Source: Cellulophaga baltica (GTDB lineage: Bacteria > Bacteroidota > Bacteroidia > Flavobacteriales > Flavobacteriaceae). From it: 64,000 nucleotides of DNA. The position numbers and the translations under genes were made by a program. The notes beneath the pieces were generated by a model. It ran no database searches. It was given only the letters and a program-made list of their open reading frames with translations, and was not told the DNA's origin. Positions 27,141-36,409 of this stretch are shown here, in pieces. Each line of letters begins with the position of its first letter. Positions within the stretch are counted from its first letter, which is position 1. The stretch lies in NCBI RefSeq assembly GCF_018861125.1, contig NZ_JAHKQN010000015.1, positions 317,023-381,022 on the forward strand. The letters run 5' to 3'.

Positions 27141-27231
27141 TTAACATTTGTTCCAAATACTTGGCTTATCTATTTAGCACCTTACTCGTTAATGTAGGTT
27201 GCTATCTCTTTTTTGTGAGATTCTTGATAAT
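27141..27231 (-). ncRNA. SAM-I/IV-like riboswitch before the NhaC/MetT gene
   Basis: Read on the minus strand, the leader contains the core of the SAM-I clan in order. P1 is TTATC (27226-27230) pairing with GATAA (27166-27170). After AAGA comes a short P2 (ATCTC / GAGAT). Then AGCAACC, P3 CCTAC / GTAAGG with the bulged A typical of SAM-I, and GGTGCTAAAT just before P1 closes. SAM-I's P4 is absent. After P1 comes a hairpin CCAA-GTAT-TTGG, and then GTTAA (27141-27145), which can pair with the TTAAC of the P3 loop, the pseudoknot topology of SAM-IV and SAM-I/IV RNAs. The aptamer ends about 57 nt before the ATG. Confidence 0.72.
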
Positions 27232-27528
27232 TATTTAAGGCGGCAAAAGTACTATATAAAACTGCTTGGACTACCTTTACAGACGTTAATTTCGATATAA
27301 AGTTTATTTAAATAGCTCATTTGGTTTTCAATAAAGCTATTTTTTAGATTAAAATGAATAACTTAATAGCTAAGTAAACTCTTTTTACTTTTTCTAAATT
27401 TTATAATATTTATTTTTTGTAGGAAAATAAAACAAAATTTATTCTGTTTTATAGTAGTTATATAATATTCAGAACTTTTTCATTTTAAATAAATGAGCAT
27501 AAATTTTATTAATGTAGTAGTAAAAATA
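27232..27528. other. Divergent intergenic region upstream of the TPR kinase
   Basis: AT-rich spacer between the riboswitch on the minus strand and the TPR kinase on the plus strand. I see no clear promoter consensus, repeat or small ORF. The 5' end of the transporter transcript must lie in its left part. Confidence 0.4.
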
Positions 27529-29541
27529 ATGTGTAAAATACTTTTAATTAGTATTTTATGTGTGTGTTCTTTACAATCAGTTCAAGCTCAACAAACTGTT
27601 ATTGATAGTTTGTCAAACAAATTATCTAGTTTAAGAAATACTGCTAATTTCTTTGAAACTGATACGGTGTATATTAACACCTTAATAAAATATGGGTCTA
27701 AACATCGTCATATTAATAAAGACACTCTTATGTCTGTTGCAAAAAAAGTTTTAGAACTGAGTGAAAAAAGTAATTATGATTTTGGAGTTATTAGTTCATA
27801 CGAACTTCAGGGTCATTTTTATTCGCAACAAGATAAAGACAGTAAAGGCATTTTCTATTATGACAAAGCTTTAGAAGTTTACGAGCAGACTTCAAATAAA
27901 GTTCCGAAACAAAAATTATATATACTAAACGCTAAAGCTCAAGAATATGAATACTTGGGCGAATATGCAGAATCATTAAATAGTTTACTGCAAGGTATTG
28001 ATTTAGCAACCAAACATAATTACAATTATGACCTTACATTATTAAACCAAAATATTGCATACTTATATATTTCTCAAAAATATTATGAACAAGGTTTAGA
28101 GTATTATGAAAATTCAATTCTTATAAACGAAAACCTCGGAGATGAACTTTTTAAAGCGGAAACTTTTAGTTGTGTGGCAGATATCTATTTTAAAATGGAT
28201 AGGTTAGAAGAAGCTATGATTAATGTGGAGAGAAGTATTCCTGTTTTTCGAAAATATCAAAGTTTAAAATGGTTAGCTTATTCGTATGATGTTAAAGGAA
28301 AAATTTATTTAAAACAAGAAAAATTTAATACAGCTTTAGAATGGTTTTTTAAAAGTATGTTGCTTCATAATAAAATTGATGATGGAACGGCTAAAATTGA
28401 TGTTATTAACGGAATAGCACAAGCTTATTTATTATTAAAAAAGGATAGTTTAGCAATTGAAAATGCTTTAAATGCTTATTCAACTTCTAAAAATATAAAT
28501 TATATTAAAGGAGAAATAACTAGTACAAATATACTATATAAACTTTTTCAGTTAAATAATAATTTTGAGCAAGCCCTTTGGTACCGAGACTTAAATATTA
28601 AACTTTCAGATTCTCTATATAGAAATGCAAATAAAAATGGATTAGAGCTTTTAAAAGTTAATCTAGATTACAAAAATGAAAAGGCTTTATTTTTGCGAGA
28701 AAATGAAAAAGCACTGGCAAAAAAGAGTTTAGTTATATATATAATATTAACCCTACTTATAATACTTGGTTGTATACTTTTTGTTATCAAAAGAAATAAA
28801 AATAAGTACAAACGTTTAAATAAAGTATTAAAACAAAATAGGGAAGAGCTGACCGAGATAAATAATACGAAGAATAAACTTTTTTCAATTGTAGGGCATG
28901 ACCTAAGAGGGCCTATAGGGTCATTGAAAAGTTTGCTCAATCTGTATTCTGAAAAAATGTTAAGCAAGAGTGAGTTAGATGATTTTATTCCAAAAATAGA
29001 AAATAATGTAGATTCTATTTATTTTACCTTAAATAACTTACTCGATTGGGGTAATTCTCAAATGAATGGTTCTTATATAGAGCCTACAAATGTAACGGTA
29101 ACCAACCTAGTAGAAAGTTCAATAAAATTGTTAACCCCGGCTATAGAAAAAAAAGTAATTAAGGTTAATAATAATATTTCTGAAGATGTTGTTGTTTGGG
29201 CAGATAATGATCAAACTGAAGTCGTTATAAGAAACTTACTAAGCAATGCTACAAAATTTACCCCCGAAAAGGGTGAAATATCATTTAATGCAATTGATGA
29301 TGGTAATTTTTATAAAATTGAAATAAAAGATTCAGGTGTAGGTATGACGAAAGAAATACAAGAAAAAATATTTTTAATGACTTCAAATATTACCACATAC
29401 GGCACCAATAATGAAAAAGGTACTGGCTTAGGCTTAACCTTGTGTAAAGAGATGATTGAAAAAAACTCAGGTACAATAGGAGTCAAAAGTGTAGTAGGAG
29501 AAGGAACAACATTTTATTTTATGCTACCTAAACCAGCCTAA
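27529..29541 (+). CDS. TPR-domain sensor histidine kinase
   Basis: Paralogue in architecture of the kinase at 20923-22965. The start at 27529 is preferred over the in-frame ATG 36 bp upstream (27493) because MCKILLISILCVCSLQSVQAQQ is then a clean signal peptide. About six TPR units follow, then a TM helix (SLVIYIILTLLIILGCILFVI), a coiled coil, the H-box FSIVGHDLRGPIGSLKSL, and an HATPase domain with NLLSNATKFT, DSGVGM and GTGLGLTLCKEM. Such kinases typically sense a periplasmic or membrane-associated partner through the TPRs. It has its own terminator and no neighbouring response regulator. Confidence 0.87.
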   Translation: MCKILLISILCVCSLQSVQAQQTVIDSLSNKLSSLRNTANFFETDTVYINTLIKYGSKHRHINKDTLMSVAKKVLELSEKSNYDFGVISSYELQGHFYSQQDKDSKGIFYYDKALEVYEQTSNKVPKQKLYILNAKAQEYEYLGEYAESLNSLLQGIDLATKHNYNYDLTLLNQNIAYLYISQKYYEQGLEYYENSILINENLGDELFKAETFSCVADIYFKMDRLEEAMINVERSIPVFRKYQSLKWLAYSYDVKGKIYLKQEKFNTALEWFFKSMLLHNKIDDGTAKIDVINGIAQAYLLLKKDSLAIENALNAYSTSKNINYIKGEITSTNILYKLFQLNNNFEQALWYRDLNIKLSDSLYRNANKNGLELLKVNLDYKNEKALFLRENEKALAKKSLVIYIILTLLIILGCILFVIKRNKNKYKRLNKVLKQNREELTEINNTKNKLFSIVGHDLRGPIGSLKSLLNLYSEKMLSKSELDDFIPKIENNVDSIYFTLNNLLDWGNSQMNGSYIEPTNVTVTNLVESSIKLLTPAIEKKVIKVNNNISEDVVVWADNDQTEVVIRNLLSNATKFTPEKGEISFNAIDDGNFYKIEIKDSGVGMTKEIQEKIFLMTSNITTYGTNNEKGTGLGLTLCKEMIEKNSGTIGVKSVVGEGTTFYFMLPKPA

Positions 29542-29546
29542 AAAGT

Positions 29547-29585
29547 AAAAGCTTTAATCTTAATTGGGATTAAAGCTTTTTTTGT
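29547..29585. terminator. Bidirectional terminator between kinase and pyruvate oxidase genes
   Basis: Perfect 13-bp arms (29547-29559 and 29568-29580, AAAAGCTTTAATC and complement) with an 8-nt loop lie between two convergent genes and run into T tracts on both strands. Confidence 0.88.
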
Positions 29586-29606
29586 ATATTTTATGTGATA
29601 CTTCAA

Positions 29607-31352
29607 TTAATCAAAGTAAGACTGAAGTTCTTTTTTCATGTTTTCCCACTGCGATTTATCACCAGTAATCACTTGACCAACCTCTTTTAATTTAGAGCTC
29701 CCAAAACTGAAAGCTTCTTTAATACCTATATGTGGTGGTAATGATAATTCGCCACTATTTACAACGGCATCAATTATAAATGGTTTTGTGCTGTTTTTAG
29801 CTTGTTTTATTGCCGCTCCAATATCTTTTGCATGCTCAACTCTAATGCCATCACCACCGCAAAGTTTTGCATATGCAGCAAAATCAACATTTGTTTCATG
29901 TAAAGCATCAAGGCTAGCAGCCAAACCAGCTTCTTCCATTTCTAATTTTACAAAACTTAGCTCGCTGTTATTAAAGATTAGAATTTTAACAGGAAGCTCA
30001 TACCTAACTGCCGTTATAAAATCTTGCATTGCCATATTAAAAGCACCATCACCACTTAAACACCAAATTTCTTTATCAGGGTTCGCAAATTGAGCACCAA
30101 TGGCAGAAGGCAAGCCAACAGCCATTGATCCGTGATTAAAAGAACCAATCAAACGTCTTTGTTTGTTAAATGAAATATGATGCGCTGCCCAAATAGCAGA
30201 AGTTCCTGTTTCAACAGTAAAAATTGCATCATCTGCAGCATATTGATCCACAAAATCTGTAAATATTTGTGGGTGTAAAGGTTCATTTTCGCGAGTAGGA
30301 GAGGCCTGCTCTTTCATATTTTTTCTCCAACCTTTAAAGTTACCTCTAAGCTTATCTAAAAATTGAGTATCCTCTTTTTGTTCTATTTTAGGATTTAGCA
30401 TTGCTAAAAATGATGAAATGTCACTCCAAACTCCTAAATCTACAGAGGTTCTATTCCCAATATTTTCTTGTCTTATATCAACTTGTATTGTTTTGGTATC
30501 GTGTGGTAAAAATTGAATGTATGGAAAATCAGTTCCTAGCATTAATAATAAATCACATTTCATAACCGCATTATAACCTGACGGATTCCCGATTAATCCA
30601 GTAAGCCCAACTACATTGTCCGTATCATGATCAAATATATCACTTGCGCGTAAGCTGTGCGTAATTGGGGCATTTAGTTTTTTAGCCAATGTTAGTACAG
30701 CTTCTCTACTTTCACGACACCCATCTCCAGCTAGAATACCTACTGTTTTTGCATTGTTCAATAGAGAAGAAGCTTCTTGCACTGTAGTTTCGTCAGGAAC
30801 TAAGAGTGAATTATATTTCTTAATAGGATGAATAAATTCTTGGCTGTCCGCTTTCATTTCAGCAACGTTTGCAGGTAATTCAATTCTACATACCGCGTTA
30901 TTGGCTAAAGCAATTTTAATAGCACGTTGTATTACCATAGGTGCCTGCTCAGGAGTTTCAATTACTGCTTGATAGTCACAAACATCATCAAATACTTTTT
31001 TTAAATCTACTTCTTGAAAATAGGAAGTACCTTGTTGTTTTTGATTTATTTGCCCTGTAATAGCAATAAGTGGTGTTCGTTCTTTTTTAGAATTGTATAA
31101 GCCATTGATTAAATGCAATGCACCCGGACCAACGGTACCTGCACAAACACCTAATTTACCTGAAGTTTGACTTTGACCAAAGGCAGCAAAAGATGCATTT
31201 CCCTCGTGTTTCATTCCTATCCAACTAACATCATCACGTTCTTCAATTGCTTTAACAAAAAAGTTTAAAGCATCACCAGTAACACCATACACACGTTCTA
31301 CACCAACATTCACTAGAATATCTAATAGCTGTTCAGATACATTTTGAGACAT
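29607..31352 (-). CDS. poxB: Thiamine-diphosphate-dependent pyruvate oxidase / dehydrogenase (PoxB-like)
   Basis: ThDP enzyme of the acetolactate synthase/pyruvate oxidase superfamily, 581 residues. The activating Glu50 lies in MKHEGNASFAA, the FAD/nucleotide domain occupies about 190-330 (NAKTVGILAGDG, LMLGTDFPY), and the ThDP-Mg motif GDGAFNMAMQDF followed by ILIFNNSELSF lies near 430-465. The order and the C-terminal region (KPFIIDAVVNSGELSLPP) resemble E. coli PoxB, which oxidises pyruvate to acetate and CO2 and passes electrons to quinone. The last 20-odd residues, which in PoxB form the lipid-activated membrane helix, are present but not obviously conserved. Monocistronic. Confidence 0.85.
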   Translation of the reverse strand: MSQNVSEQLLDILVNVGVERVYGVTGDALNFFVKAIEERDDVSWIGMKHEGNASFAAFGQSQTSGKLGVCAGTVGPGALHLINGLYNSKKERTPLIAITGQINQKQQGTSYFQEVDLKKVFDDVCDYQAVIETPEQAPMVIQRAIKIALANNAVCRIELPANVAEMKADSQEFIHPIKKYNSLLVPDETTVQEASSLLNNAKTVGILAGDGCRESREAVLTLAKKLNAPITHSLRASDIFDHDTDNVVGLTGLIGNPSGYNAVMKCDLLLMLGTDFPYIQFLPHDTKTIQVDIRQENIGNRTSVDLGVWSDISSFLAMLNPKIEQKEDTQFLDKLRGNFKGWRKNMKEQASPTRENEPLHPQIFTDFVDQYAADDAIFTVETGTSAIWAAHHISFNKQRRLIGSFNHGSMAVGLPSAIGAQFANPDKEIWCLSGDGAFNMAMQDFITAVRYELPVKILIFNNSELSFVKLEMEEAGLAASLDALHETNVDFAAYAKLCGGDGIRVEHAKDIGAAIKQAKNSTKPFIIDAVVNSGELSLPPHIGIKEAFSFGSSKLKEVGQVITGDKSQWENMKKELQSYFD

Positions 31353-31623
31353 AATATTTATTTTAAATGATTTATATATGCATTACCAAATTTTAAAAAT
31401 TTGATATTAGCTTAATACTTACTTGGTATAGGTTGCGTTATGCTATAAAAGGGGCTGTATATTATTAATATATACTTATTGCATTGCAAGCTATCACTAT
31501 TTAATAATGACAATTACCTCATTTAAATTGAATATTATCTTAGATGTAATATTTCAGATAAAATTATCTTAGTATTGATTTATTTACTCGATTATATCTA
31601 AACATAATTTAACTTAACTAACA

Positions 31624-33393
31624 ATGGCTTTTCAATCTGATGATTCATACGTTTTAAATCTCTCTAATCAATCATTAAGAGAAGTTCCAAGAAGTATATT
31701 AAACAATTTACATTTACGAGAACTTGATTTAAGTAAAAACGAATTAACAGAACTGCCAAGCTTTATTACAGAATTAAAGTTTTTACAGGTTCTAAACTTA
31801 AAGAATAATAGCTTTAAGATTGCTCCAGAATTAATTGCGGAATTTAGGTATTTGAAAACTTTAATTGTTTCTAAAAATGAGATTGAACTTCTACCAAAAT
31901 CATATAGCAACTTAACCAATATAGAGACACTAAAAATTAGTAGTAATCCTTTAATAGAATTGCCACAATGGTTAGACAAATTACCTGCTTTGAAAACCCT
32001 TAATATTAATAATTTAGATTTAAAACATTTTCCAGAAGTTGTATTGCGTATACCGTATTTAGAAGCACTTTCCTTAGACTCTAATTATTTAACACAACTA
32101 CCAGAAAACATTGAGAAATTAAAATATTTAAGAAAATTAAACATTGAGGCCAATGAACTAAAAGATAATTTTGGAAATATTTGCAAGCTCAATAAATTAG
32201 AAGAAATCAATCTTAGTTATAATGATTTAACGCAATTTCCAGAATGTTTAGCCAAATTTGAAAACCTCATTCACCTTGATATTAGTTCAAATTACATAAA
32301 TACTTTACCCGATTCTATTGAGCAATTAAATAAGCTTAGTGTACTTAAAATAGATGATAATGAACTTACAGTTCTTCCAGATTCATTTTATAAAATAGCA
32401 AGTTCAATATCTAAAGTAAAATTATTAGATAATCCTTTTACTGATGAGACAAAGGTTTTGATTAAAAAAGAATTTCCAAAAATTACTGAAGCTGATTTAG
32501 AGTGTGAAAATTTTATTAATCATATGCCAAACACAGAGTTAAAGCCTGCAATAGAAAATGAAGATTCAACCACCGAAAATAAAATTTATAAAGGATGGGT
32601 ATCAGCAAACCCATTACTTACATTGTTTATTATTTGTATTGGGATAATTGTTTTTCTTATTTTGGTTTTACCCTCTAGAAGAGACCCTGAAACTAAAGCA
32701 TATAATTTAAACGTAGAAGAATATAACAAAGTAGTTAAACTGTATAATGAGAACAAAAATAAAGTGCTAGATAATAATAGCTTTATATATGTTTATACAA
32801 ATGATACTACACTTTTAAAAGCTAGTGTTTCAGCAGCTATTAACGTAGATGATTATAAAAATCCTTGGGTACCTCCTTCTTCTAATTTGGCGTCTGAAAC
32901 TAACGAACTTTCTAACTTTTTAAATGATAAAAGTATTGGTTATCATACTGTAATTGATAATGGAAGAGTAGAACTACTTCAAGGAAAATTATTTGACTCC
33001 ATATTTCCAAGAGCAACTATAAAAAAATATAGTCTTTTAGTTGATTATAAAATGAATGAAAAAGAGAAGGAATATAAAAAAGAGAATATAAAAAAGAATC
33101 CATACTTTGAAGGTATTACAAAGGATACAGTATACAATACACAAAAAATAGTTTTAACTGCAGAGGAACTAGCTAATAAAGAGTTAGATTCGGGGCTTAA
33201 TGTTATTTTTTCTCCAAATATTGATTTAGATAATATAGATTATCATTATTATTTTTCTCCGTATGATAATAATTACTCTAAAAAAGAATTTGAAAAAGCA
33301 ATTGAACATTTTAAATTAATGTACTTAAAAAATCATAGAAACAAAGATTTGGGCAAAATAATTAAATTGGAATTTCAAAATAATAGAGAATAA
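31624..33393 (+). CDS. Leucine-rich-repeat membrane protein with large C-terminal extracytoplasmic domain
   Basis: Unknown function. There is no signal peptide. Residues 10-285 hold about eleven LRRs of the type L-x2-L-x-L-x2-N-x-L-x2-LP, a protein-interaction solenoid. One TM helix follows (about 330-350, PLLTLFIICIGIIVFLILVLP), then a 240-residue domain I do not recognise. The topology suggests cytoplasmic LRRs and an outside domain, an inverted layout compared with most LRR receptors. Degenerate pieces of a related LRR-TM gene occur at 59200-59671. Monocistronic, long AT-rich leader. Confidence 0.72.
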   Translation: MAFQSDDSYVLNLSNQSLREVPRSILNNLHLRELDLSKNELTELPSFITELKFLQVLNLKNNSFKIAPELIAEFRYLKTLIVSKNEIELLPKSYSNLTNIETLKISSNPLIELPQWLDKLPALKTLNINNLDLKHFPEVVLRIPYLEALSLDSNYLTQLPENIEKLKYLRKLNIEANELKDNFGNICKLNKLEEINLSYNDLTQFPECLAKFENLIHLDISSNYINTLPDSIEQLNKLSVLKIDDNELTVLPDSFYKIASSISKVKLLDNPFTDETKVLIKKEFPKITEADLECENFINHMPNTELKPAIENEDSTTENKIYKGWVSANPLLTLFIICIGIIVFLILVLPSRRDPETKAYNLNVEEYNKVVKLYNENKNKVLDNNSFIYVYTNDTTLLKASVSAAINVDDYKNPWVPPSSNLASETNELSNFLNDKSIGYHTVIDNGRVELLQGKLFDSIFPRATIKKYSLLVDYKMNEKEKEYKKENIKKNPYFEGITKDTVYNTQKIVLTAEELANKELDSGLNVIFSPNIDLDNIDYHYYFSPYDNNYSKKEFEKAIEHFKLMYLKNHRNKDLGKIIKLEFQNNRE

Positions 33394-33459
33394 TATTTCT
33401 TTGGTGGTTTTACTGATAGTTATTTAGTTTGATCAACTGAATAAGAATGGCAAATATTC

Positions 33460-33501
33460 TAATGCAACTTAGTTGCATTATGGGTAAAAAGGTAATATAT
33501 T
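33460..33501 (+). promoter_or_regulatory. Promoter with 21-bp palindromic operator for the receptor operon
   Basis: A perfect palindrome with one central base spans 33460-33480 (arms TAATGCAACT and AGTTGCATTA). It contains the TTG (33473-33475) that lies 18 bp before TATATTCG (33494-33501), a near match to TAnnTTTG. The operator therefore covers the -33 element, as expected for a repressor such as a Fur/Zur-type metalloregulator. The regulator's identity is inferred only from the metal-uptake-like genes downstream. Confidence 0.6.
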
Positions 33502-33547
33502 CGCAAAATATTTTTGAAGGAATTTACCTAACATCGTTTTCGTTAAA

Positions 33548-33853
33548 ATGAATAGTAGTCATTTAAGAAGAAATAGTAGTTATTTATTTCTTGTTCTTTT
33601 TCTAATCATGAAATTGACAAGTCTACATGCGCTTTCCCATATTGAAGGAGAGGAACGTGATGCTTGTGGTATTTGTGATTATGCGTTGGTTTTAAACTCA
33701 ATTCCAGCAGTTTCTACGCATTCAGGTGATTTTCAAATAGAAAATATTGAATTTGTTATTCAAACTGAGGTAACCAATAACTACAATTTTATTGTTTCTA
33801 AAACAATTTTTGACAGAGAACTGCTCTCTAGACCTCCTCCTTCAATAGTATAA
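33548..33853 (+). CDS. Small exported protein with C-x-I-C motif and RPPP tail (copy 1)
   Basis: Uncharacterised 101-residue protein. A signal/TM segment (about 10-28, SYLFLVLFLIMKLTSLHALSH) is followed by acidic residues, CGICDYALVLNSIP near 41-54, and a C-terminus LLSRPPPSIV. The same layout (LHA-x-x-H, C-x-I-C, RPPP near the end) is found in the protein at 44975-45286, so the two define a small family. The Cys and His residues could bind a metal. The layout recalls small DUF2946 proteins found beside TonB receptors, but membership is not established. It heads the operon and precedes a TonB receptor. Confidence 0.65.
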   Translation: MNSSHLRRNSSYLFLVLFLIMKLTSLHALSHIEGEERDACGICDYALVLNSIPAVSTHSGDFQIENIEFVIQTEVTNNYNFIVSKTIFDRELLSRPPPSIV

Positions 33854-34007
33854 AATCCTTATACATTTAACTTGTAAAAAAATAGGTTGTTATAAACGTC
33901 AATTACATAAAACTAAATGTACTTGTAGTAAAACTGTTGTAACAATTAATGTGTAGGTATTCTAAAAAATCTTTTCAAAGATTACTAACTCATTCATAGT
34001 ACAATTC

Positions 34008-36383
34008 ATGTCTCATAAAATACTGAGTATATGGCTAATTTTTGGCCTATGCTCAACAGTGCTTGCTCAAAATTCTTTTCAAATAAAAGGCGTTGTAAAA
34101 CATGCAAATGATTTAACACCTGCAGTAGGTGCAACAATTGTTGGTGAAAACCTGTATACCTTTTCATCAGATACTGGTGCTTTTACCATAAACAATCTAT
34201 CTAAAGCCAAATACACTTTTACCATATCTCATATTGGTTGTGAACCTAAAACTATTTCGGTTGCTGTAGGACCAAATATGAAAGAATTGAATGTTTACTT
34301 GAGTGAAGACGCTACTGTTCTTGAAGAAGTAAAAGTTAATGCAAAAACAAGCGAAAGGGAGGTAATGGAAACTCCAATAGTCACACAAACCGTCTCTAAA
34401 GAATTTCTAGACCAAAATAGGGAAAATACGCTAATGCAAACATTAAGTAAGGTTGCGGGAGTAAGTACAATAAATATTGGTTCAGGGCAATCTAAACCTG
34501 TAATTCGCGGCTTAGGTTTTAACAGGGTTGCCGTAGTACAAAATGGAATAAAGCATGAAGCACAACAGTGGGGTAATGACCACGGACTAGAAATTGACCA
34601 GCACGGTATTGAAAACATACAAATTATTAAAGGTCCAGCTTCTTTATTATACGGGTCTGATGCCATTGCAGGTGTGGTAGATATACAACCAAATAAAATT
34701 CCACAACCTAATTCTTTTGCAGGAGAAGTAAATATTATAGGAGAAAGTAACAATGATTTATTGGGTGTTTCCGCAGGTGTGACCACAAGAAAAGATAAAT
34801 GGTTTTATCGTGGACGATTAACGTACAGAGATTACGGGGATTATAAAGTACCAACAGATCAAATCAATTATGAAAATTATGTATTTGAATTACATGAAAA
34901 TAACTTGAGAAATACAGCAGGAAACGAAGCAGATGCAAGTTTGGGTATTGGTTTTATTTCTGATGGTATAAAAACTGAAACAGTATTTAGTAATGTAAAT
35001 GCCAAAAACGGATTCTTTGCAAATGCTCATGGTTTAGAGGTAAGATCATCTAGTATAGATTATGATAGTTCTAATAGAGATATAGATCTTCCTTATCACA
35101 AGGTAAACCATTTTAAAATTACGAACAATACGGCAATAAAAATTGGAGATCATAACCTGCAAATTGACCTAGGTTACCAGAATAATAATAGAGAAGAACA
35201 TTCAGAGCCTGTTCCTCATGGGTATATGCCGACACCTTCAAATACCAAAGAAAGATCATTTATAAAAAACACTTATTCGTTAAACTTTCGTGACGCTTTT
35301 AAACCCACAGATCAGCATGATATTGTGGTTGGTTTAAATACGGAATACCAGAATAACAATATTGGCGGATGGGGGTTTTTAATTCCGGAATACAACCGTT
35401 TTACCGTTGGTGTTTTTGCGTATGATCAGTTTGAAGTTAATTCTAACTTCCATGTATTGGCGGGTTTTCGATATGATGTAGGTAGCGTAGCTACCAAGGC
35501 ATATTTTGACTGGTATCAGTCCACAGTAAATAACGATGATGGTTCAACATCATACATATACCTGCAAAGGTCTCAAGACAAAACTCTTAATTTCGGAAGC
35601 CTTAGTACTTCTTTAGGGCTTAGTTACATTAAAAATAAAACAAGTTACAAAGTTAATATAGGTAGAAGTTTTAGAATGCCTTTAGCAAACGAACTGGCAT
35701 CAGATGGTGTCAATTATCATATGTATCGGTACGAACAAGGAAATATCGATTTAGATCCAGAAATATCGTATCAGCTTGATTTAGCTGTAGACCACACTAA
35801 AAAATCATTTAGTATAGGTGTGAGTCCGTTTATAAATATTTTTCAAAATTATATTTACTTAAATCCGACATCAAATTATTACGAAACCATACAAATTTAT
35901 GAATATACACAAGCTAAGGTTTTTAGGATAGGTGGTGAGTTTAATACAAGTACCACAATTTTAAAAAAATTTCAGATAGATGCTTCAGTTGAATATGTGT
36001 ATTCAAGACAAACTAGTGGAGCAAAAGAAGGATTTACGCTACCGTTTTCTCCACCCTTATCTAGTTTGCTATCTGCAAAATATCAATTTAATAAACTGCT
36101 ATTTTTTAATAATCCTCAATTTATTGCAGATTATAGAATTACGGCAGCTCAAGAAGAGATTGTGCCACCAGAAGAAAAAACAGATGGCTATCAGGTATTA
36201 AATATGTCTTTTTTAACAGAAATAGATGTGTTCACAAATAATTTACCGCTAGAAATGCGTATAAAACTTAATAACGTATTTGACACTAAATATTTTAATC
36301 ATACTAGTTTTTATAGGCTAATAGATGTACCAGAAGCTGGTAGAAATATATCATTATCAATAACAATTCCTTTTAAAAAATAA
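34008..36383 (+). CDS. TonB-dependent receptor, probably for metal uptake
   Basis: Outer-membrane TonB receptor of 791 residues with signal peptide (cleavage after VLA, residue 20), a CarboxypepD_reg-like domain (24-105), a plug with VAGVSTINIGSGQSKPVIRGLGFNRVAVVQNGIKHEAQQWGNDHGLEID and IIKGPASLLYGSDAIAGVVDI, and a barrel ending ISLSITIPFKK. The His-containing plug loop and the overall sequence resemble ZnuD/copper-type receptors rather than SusC. Neighbouring His-rich lipoproteins and the upstream palindromic operator support a role in uptake of zinc or another transition metal. Substrate is inferred. Confidence 0.85.
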   Translation: MSHKILSIWLIFGLCSTVLAQNSFQIKGVVKHANDLTPAVGATIVGENLYTFSSDTGAFTINNLSKAKYTFTISHIGCEPKTISVAVGPNMKELNVYLSEDATVLEEVKVNAKTSEREVMETPIVTQTVSKEFLDQNRENTLMQTLSKVAGVSTINIGSGQSKPVIRGLGFNRVAVVQNGIKHEAQQWGNDHGLEIDQHGIENIQIIKGPASLLYGSDAIAGVVDIQPNKIPQPNSFAGEVNIIGESNNDLLGVSAGVTTRKDKWFYRGRLTYRDYGDYKVPTDQINYENYVFELHENNLRNTAGNEADASLGIGFISDGIKTETVFSNVNAKNGFFANAHGLEVRSSSIDYDSSNRDIDLPYHKVNHFKITNNTAIKIGDHNLQIDLGYQNNNREEHSEPVPHGYMPTPSNTKERSFIKNTYSLNFRDAFKPTDQHDIVVGLNTEYQNNNIGGWGFLIPEYNRFTVGVFAYDQFEVNSNFHVLAGFRYDVGSVATKAYFDWYQSTVNNDDGSTSYIYLQRSQDKTLNFGSLSTSLGLSYIKNKTSYKVNIGRSFRMPLANELASDGVNYHMYRYEQGNIDLDPEISYQLDLAVDHTKKSFSIGVSPFINIFQNYIYLNPTSNYYETIQIYEYTQAKVFRIGGEFNTSTTILKKFQIDASVEYVYSRQTSGAKEGFTLPFSPPLSSLLSAKYQFNKLLFFNNPQFIADYRITAAQEEIVPPEEKTDGYQVLNMSFLTEIDVFTNNLPLEMRIKLNNVFDTKYFNHTSFYRLIDVPEAGRNISLSITIPFKK

Positions 36384-36409
36384 CTAATAATTAATTAAAT
36401 TTTAATCAA

